Assembly: GCA_026770025.1 (NCBI GenBank)
Contig: JAMXDE010000051.1
Span: 370,318-434,317, forward strand
Direction: 5' to 3'
Length of the DNA stretch: 64,000 nucleotides
Source: Craspedostauros australis
Lineage: Eukaryota; Bacillariophyta; Bacillariophyceae; Mastogloiales; Achnanthaceae
Shown here: piece by piece, positions 44,301 to 53,500 of the stretch
How the letters are laid out: the number at the start of each line of letters is the position of its first letter
Numbering within the stretch: the stretch's first letter is position 1
The notes under the pieces: model-generated
Seen by the model: the letters and a program-made list of their open reading frames with translations, nothing else
Databases searched by the model: none
Told to the model about the DNA's origin: nothing
Position numbers and translations under genes: made by a program

Positions 44301-47021
44301 ATCCATGAAGAGTCGTTCTCCGACCTTCTTCGCTCGTAGTTGGAGAGTTTTGGTCAGGCGTTTTTGCTTCGCCTTTCCGATCGCGCAGTCCTCGCATGGA
44401 TTGAGAGTCCCAGTGATATTCCATCCATATTGTCTTGCCGTCCTGGAGATCGTGTAAGAGTCAACGTGGCCTAGCATTTTATGAATCTTATTCACATCCA
44501 TGGGCTTCTTTGTGTCAAGCCCGACATTCGCCATTTCTCTGTTCTTGGGGGCAGGTACCATGTTCACACCGAGCACGAATCCGCTGTGAGTTGCCATGAT
44601 CCGATCGAATCGGATGCGCTGCCCGTTCTTATCTAGCGCGATGATCACGCCCTTGTTGCTGATGTTGAATCCGTTATGGAGCGCCTTGCCGATGCTCAAC
44701 AGATTGACCCAGAGCTTAGGCACGTAGCGCACTCCCTTCAGGATGATGATGGCACTCTTGCCGTCCTTCTGCATCACTCGCATGCGTAGATCACCGACCT
44801 TGGTGGCGCGGAGGAATTTTCCGCTTCCCACCTTCACAGAGAAATTAGAGAGGCGCACATTCGTCATGCCCTCATCATTATTAGTCAAATGGCAGGATGC
44901 GCCGGTATCTCCCAACCATGTGTTTGCTTCATGTTGGTCTGGTGCAACCAGCTCGCGGTTGCTCTCATTCGACTCGTGATCCTCGATCACCATGGCCATT
45001 TCGTGGCCGAATCTTGCTGTATTGAAATGCTCCATCATCTCGACTTGGTGTTGAGGACTTCCCACAAGTGGTCTTGTCTTGGGGAGTTCTGGGCATTCCA
45101 GCCCGTCGCGTACTTCGGTATCCTCCCAGTTGTGCATCCACATGAGTCTTGATGCGGCCATCTTGCTCATCCTCATGATCAGGTGCTTGGGAAGTAGTGG
45201 TAGCCCTTTCTCTTCGAGCAGTTCGTTGATGACCACAATCTTGCATGACACGTCGAATGCTCCGTTGAAGCCGATTTGAGTCAGCATGTAGTAGAGCTCC
45301 CGAGCTCCCATGCAGTTGACTCCGTCTTCGATGGACTTCTTTCTCACATCGAAACAGAGGAGCGCGTCGTTGATACGCACATCGTTGGCTTCCAATACGT
45401 TGGATAGGGAAACCCTGACTGCATCTTCCAAACAGTTGAACCTGCTCAGGATTGCTCGACGGCGAATCCTTTCAGGCTCCGTGGTTGTCGGGATGTCTCT
45501 GAACGCCCAGCGTGCTCGAATCTTGAACACGTCGAACTCCGTGCATCCTGTGCACCACGAATACATCGCTCCACGCGCGAGGCAGATTGGACACCATGCG
45601 TCCATCCTGCTCCGTTCACACATGCGATCGATTTCGTCGCGTAGGAAGTAGTCGATGGCGTTACTCATCCGAGCGCCTGTTGCTTCTTCACCTTGCGCAG
45701 GTGGCGCATTGTTGACGTCGATCCCTGGCATTGCGATTTCGGTGTCCCCGATGCTCTCGTCTGATTCGAGCAAGTCACCGTTCATGAGATCGCGGATGCC
45801 TTCGTTGGTTGGTGATTCGACTGCTTCCGTCGAAGGGAACGTCTCCATGATTTCGAAAAGATCCTCTTCGATTGTGCTTTCGAGTTCGATCTCGTCGAGA
45901 TCGTCAATCTCAATGAAATCACCGTCTGCGATGACGAGTGCCATATCGTCCATCGCGTCGTCGCCGTCCATCGCCATGTTGGCGCTCTCAGCTTCTTTCA
46001 TTGCTGCCTTCAGCTTGAAGCATTGGACGATCTTGTGCCCTGCTTTTCCGCAGTAGTTGCACTTGCCGTCGAATCCGCCTTTCTTGGATCCGCCCTTGGC
46101 GTTGGCGTGGTTGCCCTTCTTCTTGGACCCACCGCCCCTTGTGTTGTTGCCTCCCTTGGCTGGCGCACGACAGTCCGCCTTCTTGTGCCCGTAGGCACCG
46201 CAGTTGCGACAGTTTCCCTTGAACTGTCCAGCTCCGAACAGAGCGAGCTCCTCGTTGCTGCTGTTGCCTGCGCGCTTATAACCATGTTTGAGATGGTGGC
46301 GGTCGTAGGTTAGGCTCACAGCTTCGCGGATGTCGCCCACAGTCATCTCTCGTTCCTTTCCGTGGAACTTGAGTTCGAGCAGCTTCACGTCCATCTCGTA
46401 CTCGCGGCAGAGCGCGTTGAGTACGAGCATGTTGAACTGCTCCGCGTCGATGATCACCTCCTGGTCGATCAGTCGGTTGCGAAGGACCTCCATGTCCGTC
46501 AAGAAGAGATCCGGATTCTCTCCCTTCTTCAATCGCATCGCGTTGATCTCCGCCAGCAACTTTGCCTTCATAGGCGCAGTGCGCTGCTCGTAGACGCGTC
46601 CGAGGGCCACCCAAGCTGCATGAGGATCTCCGCCTCCATTCAGCATGCCCTCGCATCCCCACACCGCCTCGAAGGCGATCTTGCCTTCCTTCGAATCATG
46701 GTTGATTGCCATGGTCAGTTCCTCGAAGGCGAACTTTGCCATTGCTGCCTTGTACTCCGCTAGATCCGCAGCGCTTGGTTTGGTACCAGACTTGGTACTC
46801 GACTTGAGTTTGGCGCCTGGATCAGGCTTGATGGTTGCGACCAGGGACTCGGCTGCGGCGGAGGGGGCAGTCACCTTCACATCGGAGTAGGGCTTCAAGA
46901 GCATGTTGCGGTAACCACGACGGTCAGCGCGACAGAGGAACTTGGCGTGCCAGAACTTCCAGTTCTCCTTTTTACCGTCGAAGTAGACGATACGGTCGGA
47001 CTTGGACTCGTAAGTACTCAT
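41391..47021 (-). CDS. Copia gag-pol polyprotein of element A (1876 residues)
   Basis: The first ATG after the 5' LTR is at 47021 (MSTYESKSDRIVYFDGK); the frame is open 20 codons further without an ATG. In order: gag with the helical capsid region; two zinc knuckles NCRNCGAYGHKKADC and CNYCGKAGHKIVQC (about residues 269-335); a long acidic stretch; an extra Cys motif CPICLARGAMYSWCTGC (about residue 475); protease DTGASCHLTN (about 705); integrase with its His/Cys zinc finger (CEDCAIGKAKQKR) and catalytic Asp/Asp/Glu in LFMDTSSV, IRCDNAGENY and NGRVERKF; an acidic linker; reverse transcriptase with DFETAFLHGDL and YVDD (42369-42380); RNase H with YTDSEFAGD and SSTEAEYVALSEA; and a C-terminal end shared with element B. 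No stop or frameshift interrupts it. It is longer than most Copia polyproteins (usually 1,300-1,500 residues). Confidence 0.95.
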   Translation of the reverse strand: MSTYESKSDRIVYFDGKKENWKFWHAKFLCRADRRGYRNMLLKPYSDVKVTAPSAAAESLVATIKPDPGAKLKSSTKSGTKPSAADLAEYKAAMAKFAFEELTMAINHDSKEGKIAFEAVWGCEGMLNGGGDPHAAWVALGRVYEQRTAPMKAKLLAEINAMRLKKGENPDLFLTDMEVLRNRLIDQEVIIDAEQFNMLVLNALCREYEMDVKLLELKFHGKEREMTVGDIREAVSLTYDRHHLKHGYKRAGNSSNEELALFGAGQFKGNCRNCGAYGHKKADCRAPAKGGNNTRGGGSKKKGNHANAKGGSKKGGFDGKCNYCGKAGHKIVQCFKLKAAMKEAESANMAMDGDDAMDDMALVIADGDFIEIDDLDEIELESTIEEDLFEIMETFPSTEAVESPTNEGIRDLMNGDLLESDESIGDTEIAMPGIDVNNAPPAQGEEATGARMSNAIDYFLRDEIDRMCERSRMDAWCPICLARGAMYSWCTGCTEFDVFKIRARWAFRDIPTTTEPERIRRRAILSRFNCLEDAVRVSLSNVLEANDVRINDALLCFDVRKKSIEDGVNCMGARELYYMLTQIGFNGAFDVSCKIVVINELLEEKGLPLLPKHLIMRMSKMAASRLMWMHNWEDTEVRDGLECPELPKTRPLVGSPQHQVEMMEHFNTARFGHEMAMVIEDHESNESNRELVAPDQHEANTWLGDTGASCHLTNNDEGMTNVRLSNFSVKVGSGKFLRATKVGDLRMRVMQKDGKSAIIILKGVRYVPKLWVNLLSIGKALHNGFNISNKGVIIALDKNGQRIRFDRIMATHSGFVLGVNMVPAPKNREMANVGLDTKKPMDVNKIHKMLGHVDSYTISRTARQYGWNITGTLNPCEDCAIGKAKQKRLTKTLQLRAKKVGERLFMDTSSVQATSFGHGKYWLLVIDDYSDYCWSYFVKEKSEVGAKLLSLLKWLSGNQQVTVKNIRCDNAGENYSAEALLLKAGFAPTFEYTAASTPQQNGRVERKFAVLYGKVRSMLNQAHLPRQLRGKLWAEAARNATQIENIIETKSREPACLLLNGQTPTYAKRLRIFGEIGMVYIGSRAIKAKLDDRSKPAMFVGYGQSHANGVYRMMNLATTRILITRDVTWMNQSYGQFKGVENANRTQWVDLEDDDFDAGAALRNTKVTWERDTSIAREAKAVSADRSREPGTDYKDNQGYASKQDELLPAQEDEPSDDEDDDEFGRDETRVTRRQAAEGREIEQPPARPVAKMPRMLRGLVPYNHPPGYESDSESSSGDDEPAEAAETTPAATGERDFHSNISMFNRDVASLMIDTTEGRMRLDEFIAASQRVERGDWNETSEHAYTAIMLDPTTFEECWDHADPAKRRKWREAINKEFHDMTRRGVWLKIKKNKMPRDRRCVKTKWVFKEKRNGVFRARLVACGYSQIAGVDFSAHHAPVIHDATYRVMLTMKMLLKTDSIIIDFETAFLHGDLEEEIYMQCPKGMEHEPDECLLLKKTIYGLVQSARQWNKKLVNILIKLGFRQSKVDPCLLIRNREGNLVLIGTYVDDCLCIGSTLELKRLVKDIKCERFGIKIEDGLEDYLSCRIEFNESETNCWVNQPHIIKKITDTFKSDVTKLQRYGTPGTPGQGIQRNSEAPKVDKDRHSRYRSGVGTLLYLVKHSRPDIANAVRELTKVLDGPTTTAYKEMLRVMKFVSDTREYGLRMEPKPLNNNAWKIVVYTDSEFAGDKDNRISVGGHLVLLQGVPIIWRSKAQRSVTLSSTEAEYVALSEAGKEIRFLTQLMEDIGLKMEKPADVMVDNVGAIFIATNPSTSARTRHIDIRNHFIRELIANKEARARFVKSEDNISDGFTKNTKKEIYDRHKGSIIQPRSALD

Positions 47022-47087
47022 GATGATGATGATGAAGGTGGATGATGGCTTGTTGGTGCGGGGTGAAACGTAGGATTTCAATCGTCA

Positions 47088-47099
47088 CGTTTCGAAACG
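47088..47099 (-). promoter_or_regulatory. Perfect palindrome at the primer-binding-site position
   Basis: CGTTTCGAAACG directly follows the 5' LTR of element A on the minus strand. The same 12 bases directly follow the plus-strand LTRs at 48178-48189 and 58126-58137. The place is that of the tRNA primer-binding site, but I cannot match it to a tRNA 3' end. Confidence 0.6.
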
Positions 47100-47925
47100 T
47101 GTTGGAAATCCGGGGTGGTGTGATAGTAGAAAGCTAATCGTTTGTTAGAATCTACTTCTCTGAACTGTGAGCTCTTCATGGCTCTCGATTTCAAAGTCCA
47201 ATCTCCTCCTGAGATTGCCGTGGGTCCCTCTGTTGGTCTAGCAGGCATCCATCTTGCATTCATCGCAAATTCATCATAGACATGCATGCACCACCGAGTA
47301 CCCCATGTTCGTGCACATTAGCACGGTGTCCTTCGCTGATAGTTTCCATGCCGTAGACATCAACCAGTCGTAGGCATGACACAGATCGGCTCAATCGATC
47401 AGATCACGACATCTCATGTGTTGCGGGAACGCCTTGGTTGGGAGTTCGTTCAGCTCCTCAACCATCTCACATCTCCGATCATCTTCACATCTCCGATCGA
47501 CTCCGATCGTTTCTCTCTGTTTCTTCGCCGATCACTTCACCGGCTTCCTGGAGGTTCCTCATACCAGGTTCGTTCACAAGCCATCTCACACTTCGTGATG
47601 TTTGCGTTCTCCCAGTACTCTTTTCTTATTGGTTGCGACATGGGGGCCGTAGTCGCTCGAATCGTGATGTTGGTCACGATTCCAACATCTCCGCCCCCTG
47701 CGACATGCACATGTGATTGGCATTCCTGCATTGGAGTCATGAACGCCAAAGTACGGTTCGCATTCGGCACGTGTCATTCTCCACCGCATGAACCGTGCAG
47801 CTCACATTTTCTGTGTCACAATGATCAAACGTGGGAGTTGCGGTAATGTAGAATATCCCGACGTTTGGTTCCTTACTCTTGGGAGGTGCGGCAATATGGT
47901 GTTTCAGAACACCCGATTCCTGACA
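47100..47925 (-). mobile_element. Element A 5' LTR
   Basis: 826 bp, promoter-bearing LTR of element A. It abuts the TSD GATGAG and the right half of the element B LTR. Confidence 0.95.
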
Positions 47926-47931
47926 GATGAG

Positions 47932-48177
47932 ATGCATGATGAGATGAACCAATACTGCAAGATGAGATGTACATGGAGTACATGCTGCATGCCATGATGA
48001 AGCAGGAGGACAGCACTGCATGAGCAAGGGCAAGACTGTGTGCTACTGTGGATTATGTATGCTTTGGCAAATGGAATTGAAAGTGATGATGTTGTACTCA
48101 CAGTTCCAACAATGCAATAACAGGAATAGGTAACCAGAGACTACTACTAGAGACTGGGGTACCCCGGATTTCCAACA
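47932..48177 (+). mobile_element. Element B 5' LTR, right part (246 bp)
   Basis: Colinear with 57880-58125 and ending CCCCGGATTTCCAACA, then the palindrome CGTTTCGAAACG and the internal region of element B. Confidence 0.9.
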
Positions 48178-49795
48178 CGTTTCGAAACGTTATGATTGAA
48201 ATCCAACGTTTCCACCACCACCAACACTAGCCAACATCACCATCATCGACATGACCACCATCTACACTCAAGACCATCGCGAGTAATGGTCCCCTGTGTG
48301 AAGAGAGAGGAGAGCAAGCCGTTCTGGAGCATGATGCTCCTTGCCAATGGATGCCAAGATCGGCATGGTGACCCCCACACGAGCAACGATATCAAGACGA
48401 TGATGATGATCGAATCGAGCACCACCGCGAGTCCACCAGCAGAGTGGAGACCGCAGCTGAGGCAAGTACAGACACTACATGTATTTCTGGAAGCAAGGAG
48501 GCGCTCGGAACACGCGCATTGGAAGAACTGTCCATGGTCATGGGACCATGAAGTCAAGGAAGGCACGGAAGCCTTCACGGCTGTGTTGGAGTACGAGAGC
48601 AAGCTGTACGCAAGAAGAGATTCGGACGCAGCAGACCACGCTCTCGGATGCATCGGATTCAGCAGACTGCGCCATGAGGGCGAGATAGCTGACAGAGCTC
48701 ACCAAGATGCAATTGAGGTAGCAATGAGAGCTTCCAACTTACCCTGCAAGAACGGAGCTGCCTCATCAGCACTCGGTCGATATGGAAGCCGAGATGGACG
48801 AGGAGCAACACTGGTCGCTGATGCTGAACGTCTGTGCGCATGGCGCGCGCGACGCAATCGAGCACGAGCATGCAGGCAGGGATGATAAGATGAAGAGCAA
48901 TCAAGATCTACGCAGAGATGGGCATGGCCCACGGTCGCGATCACATCAAAGGGTGACGCGAGGAGCAGCAACGGAAAGCATCGAGATGATCACGTGGCAC
49001 TGACTGCCATCATGTGATACATGCTCGAGGGCTGGGTGCGATTCCTACTGTGAGATGACCGAGATGGTAAGGATGCAACCTACCAGGCCAAGAATTGGCA
49101 ACAACAACGAAAATAGCAACACAGGAAGTGTGTGCTTTGGTGAGAAGGGAGAGCGCTGGAACAAGCTGGACGGGAGGTCCTTCCGCGCTTCGATCCCAGG
49201 CTCAATACGAAAGACGAGGAACAAGAGATGTCCTCGCCATCGGAGAAGACGATGATTCAAGACACCCGCAGAGCCATGAGCCTCATCTACGACCGCCACC
49301 GTATCAAACACGGTTATAAGTGCGCACGAGGCAATGGCAGTGAGAGAGTGAGAGATGGATGACACTGACAACGGATCGGTCGGTTCAGGAGCAGATGCCC
49401 TAACCGCGATGCCCACGACAGTGAAATAAAGGAAGCTTGGTCGGCCAAGGTCGCGACAGACAAGATGGACGGGATGGATGACATCGCTCTCATCACAACC
49501 GACGAGCCGATGTCCATGCCCATCAACGAAAATGTGGTCGGCATCAAAAATGTGACCAACACGAAATTTGTGGCCATCACCGAAATCGCGAACAACGACC
49601 AAAAATGTGACCATGTGAAACCACACGATGATGCGCGACGACAACGCGATCACGAACAACATGGCACTCGTAACAATCAACAATGATGGGGTTTCCGACT
49701 TCGACAGCGGAACACCAGTCAACGACTATGAATGGACCAGGGAGGAGATAGCTGAGTACACTCCAGGAGTGTATAGCTACTACGGGTCTACGAAG
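48178..49795 (+). pseudogene. Element B gag region, heavily decayed
   Basis: Parallel to 58126-59805 throughout and recognisably related to element A gag in pieces, for example MDDIALITTDEPMSM (about 49477) beside the MDDMALVIADGD segment of A. Multiple stops and frameshifts; the presumed start codon context (ATGACCACCATC at about 48250) stops within a dozen codons. Similarity to the C copy ends abruptly at about 49795. Confidence 0.8.
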
Positions 49796-50526
49796 GTGAT
49801 AATCAGCAATTCAATACAGGACAGGCACCAAACACTGCACTTACTCCTCCGCCAGGGTGATCAATCCGTCAGGTGAAGCTGGAATGTTTGGTGATATTTG
49901 TTGCTAAGTTATTGGTGTATTCAATTGATGATTGAGTTTGGATTATGAGATGATGATCTCTTCATTCTAATGATGGTGCCTATTGCACGGATTCCTAACG
50001 TGCTGCTCGATTACCTCGTGGTTTATCTCGCAGTCTTTCCTAAAACATTGCCCAAGATGGCATGTTGATTTACACGATATCTCGTGTTATTCTCGCTTTT
50101 GGGTCTTTCTTCATCTCTCCTGGTCTTGCCTAATCTTGATCTCTGTTTGATCATATATGGATTGATCCGTCTACGTCGACGAGGTGCATGCATCACCTCT
50201 GACGATGTTGTTCTGGATCCTAAATGTTGTTGCCATGTGCTCGATGATGCACTCGGCTAGGCTAGACAGGTCAGCATACCATGACTAAAATATAATCTCG
50301 ATTCCGAGGATCACAATGACCGATCCTCTGACGTCATACGATGATGTCAGTGCCTACGTCAGGTTCGATGACTGTAGTGACTGAATCTCAATCGTGTATC
50401 AAGACTCACTCGACTATACTCTCAAATCGAGTCGAATCAAAAATAGTGAATCACGTTTCAGTCATGGGAGATGGGTACCTAATTTCGATCTAGATGTTGA
50501 TACTCCCCTATGGTCGGGAGTCTTGT
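49796..50526 (-). mobile_element. Probable 3' flank/LTR of element 2
   Basis: Lies between the break in element B and the stop codon of element 2. A purine tract (GGGGAG on the minus strand, about 50512-50517) is followed by TATCAA. The LTR end is not certain: a matching TATCAA on the plus strand at about 50395 would give only about 117 bp. No gene is seen in this stretch. Confidence 0.4.
50329..50361. promoter_or_regulatory. CRE-like bZIP motifs in the element 2 flank
   Basis: TGACGTCA at 50329-50336, then GATGTCAG and TACGTCAG by 50361. TGACGT is the core bound by bZIP factors and, in diatoms, of CO2/cAMP-responsive elements. Regulatory use here is inference. Confidence 0.35.
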
Positions 50527-53500
50527 TCATCCACCCAGAGTCTCTCCTTTCCAGAATAGAAGCGGCCTCACTAACGGCCAGTACTTTGCCCATGGAAGGA
50601 ACTTGGTCATGACATCGGCTACGTTTTCCGTTCCGTCTATCTTGCAGAAATGCAGGATCTTCGCAGCTACTGCGGCACGCACGCGGTGGTACGCCAATGC
50701 GTTGTGTCGTTTGGACAACACACTGTTGGGAATGGTGGAGGATGTGATCACGCTCTGATTGTCTCCGAACATCCAGGCGGGTCCGTCCAGCGGGATTCCC
50801 ATTGCACGAAGAGTGAGGCGCATCGCAATCACTTGCTCTGTTGCTTGTCTTGCCGCGACGAATTCCGATCCATAGGTTGCAGTCTCGACTGTGGTCTGGC
50901 GCTTGCTGAACCATTCAATGGGTGTTTGGTTGAGCAGATGGAGAACACCAGTTGCAGATTTGCCTGTCACTTTGCAGTGCATGAGATTGGCATCCACAAA
51001 CGTCGTCATACGAACTGCCTTGCCCTTGGGTGTTGGATCGTCGTCCGCGGTCTCCTCTTCGGCGTCACCATACACAGAGTACATCCATTCATGATCAGAA
51101 ACCTTGAAGTAGCGCTCGTGATCTGGAATTCCTGTTCTGAACCTGATGGCGGCATCAGAACGCTTTCGGAGGTATCCATACACACGTTTAGCGCGGTCCA
51201 TGTGACCAATCCTGGGTTGGGCTCTGAATCTAGACAAAGTCATCACAGCAGCAGCAATATCAAACCGTCCCAATGTGATGCACCATTGAAGGGCGCCGAT
51301 GAGTGATTGGAATTGTCTGGTTTCTATTGGGTTTAGTTCGCGTGATGTGTCTAGCTCGGGGGCGTCGTTGTGTTCCATGGGACTGGTGTAGGTCCGTGGA
51401 AGCTCCCCATGCACCTGTTCGTAATTCGCCAGCATCCGTTTGATGTAGGATTGCGGGCTCATAGTCAGGGTTCCGTCTTTGTCTCGGTCGAAGTCTGCAC
51501 CGAGGTGATACTTGATTGGTCCTACACCCTTCAACTTGTACTTGTACTTGTTGATGAGCGTGTCGAAGAATGACTGTGGGTCTTCCATGACGGCCATCAG
51601 ATCATCTACGTACACACAGATGTATTCCCAGCATCTACCAGCATCCCTCATCCACACATCCGGGTCAGCTTTGCACTGAAAGAACTTCATGTCGCGGAGT
51701 GTGTCGGCCAGAGACTCGTGGAATCGAGCACCAGATGTGCGCAGTCCATAGAGTGCTTTCACAATGATCATCATGTGTCCAGCAAACTCTTGGAATTCAG
51801 GGCCAGCTACGAAACAGATCTTCTCTTTTGTGTATGCTTCTAGATAGGCATTACCGATATCACCCACCATGGGCTTGAAGTTGTTGAGTTCTGCTGCCAG
51901 CAGTGCAATCCTGAATGATCTTAGGTTGACTACTCCAGCATACGCCATATCCTTGCATGGGTCTGTCAAGTGGCCTCCTGCTACGCATCTTGCCTTGTGT
52001 CGAAGGTCGTGTTTCACATCGTACACCCAGAGGAGCTTGATCTGCTTGTATCCATCTGGTTTCCGAGCGTTCTTGCCGAGATCCTTGAACGTGCCATACT
52101 CGTGGAGCTGTTCCATTTCCTTTCTCTCAGCGTCTACCCACTTGGAGTTGCCATTCTTCTCATCAAGCTGGCGGGCTTCTTTTCCGTTCCGTGGAACTTG
52201 AACACCAAACTTGAAGATAGGACCTTGTGCACGGGTCTTGCGTTTACCAGCATTGATGAGACGATTGAGTTTCTTCTTTCTCTTTGCTAGTTTACGAAAT
52301 CGTTTCCAGCCAGGCAGACCGAGTAGGTTGTTATCTGCGGCGTACTTTGCACATGAGACAGGATCATCCTTGGCTATCACATCGAGCGGTTCCATCGTCA
52401 CACTGCCATCCTCCCATTGTACCTTCACGTTGTAGGAGGAGCCGTTGTACTTGCTGTGACTGGAGTGGAATGGGCCTTCGTGTCCGGTGATGGCTTTGAA
52501 AACGCACATCTCCCCATCGCCAATCTCTTGTTCGTGCTGCTGTTCGATGATGTCAGCTAGATCCGTGTACGCGATGAGCTCTTCGGTGTCATCGTCGCCG
52601 TATGCGATGAGCATCTTGATGTTGTCATGGTTGGCTGCGTCTCCGTCCTTGATCTTGCGGATCACTCGAGCTCTCCACTTGAGACCATCCTGTTGATGGA
52701 GGAAGGTCAATCCGAGCAGCTCGTCAGGACTGAATTTGGGGACTTTGACTACACCTGGATCTGATTCTCCATGTGATGTGGCTACCAGGTCAGATAGTGC
52801 ATGCACAACGGGTTGTCTAGCTTTAGGTGTGCTGTCACTGTCGAAATCATCTGGATTTATGGTTTCGCTAGCTTCGTCACCCACGTCACCCTCCTCCCCA
52901 GAAGCAAGCAGGGGGTAGTCCGCCCAAAGGTTTCGCGCGTCATCAGACACACGTCGGATGCTTGAGCGTGGCAACAGCCGTTGCGTTGCGTCATCCAGTA
53001 CCCAGAACGTCAGTTCATCACCCTTGTGCTCGCACGGTCCAGCCCAGCGTCCACGCCGTTCCTGCGTGGTGCCAGGGAAGGCAGCATTCCCAACCTTGTA
53101 GTACACCGGCTCCCACCAGTGGAACTTGAGGTACTTACTCACGTCGGGACGTTGGCCAGTAGCGGCTTGGATGGGCGTGATGTGACCGGCCGTGGACTGG
53201 GACAGATGGTTGAACAGCCCCACGACGTACAGAGTGCAGATGAGCCAGAACCTGGCAGGAGTGCCAGTTCTGTCCATGATGCCGTTGGTGGTGCGCTTCA
53301 AATCCTGGATGCGTCGCTCGACAGGATTCTGATGTTGGTGGTGTGGCTCGGACTGGTGGTCTGCAATGCAGTACTGCCGGAGGATGTCCTTCATCTTGCC
53401 TCCGAGTTGTGCTGTGGCGTTGTCAGACATCAACACGTCCATGGCACCATGCTCCCGAATGAAGTCTTGCACAACATGGGGAACATGGGATTCGCTTGCC

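Larger units (their letters stand above)
40527..47925 (-). mobile_element. Intact Ty1/copia retrotransposon (element A), 7.4 kb
   Basis: It has two 826-bp LTRs (40527-41352 and 47100-47925) with TG..CA ends, one long open reading frame, a polypurine tract (GGAAGGG next to 41353) and a 6-bp target duplication GATGAG (40521-40526, 47926-47931). By eye the LTRs differ at only two positions (about 41197/47770 and 41343/47916), so insertion was recent. It sits inside the LTR of a related older element. Confidence 0.95.

Noticed and set aside
47088-48189. CGTTTCGAAACG as a 12-bp target duplication around an insertion at 47100-48177
   Set aside because: The same palindrome follows every LTR of the family (also at 58126), so it is internal leader sequence. 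The real duplication of element A is GATGAG.
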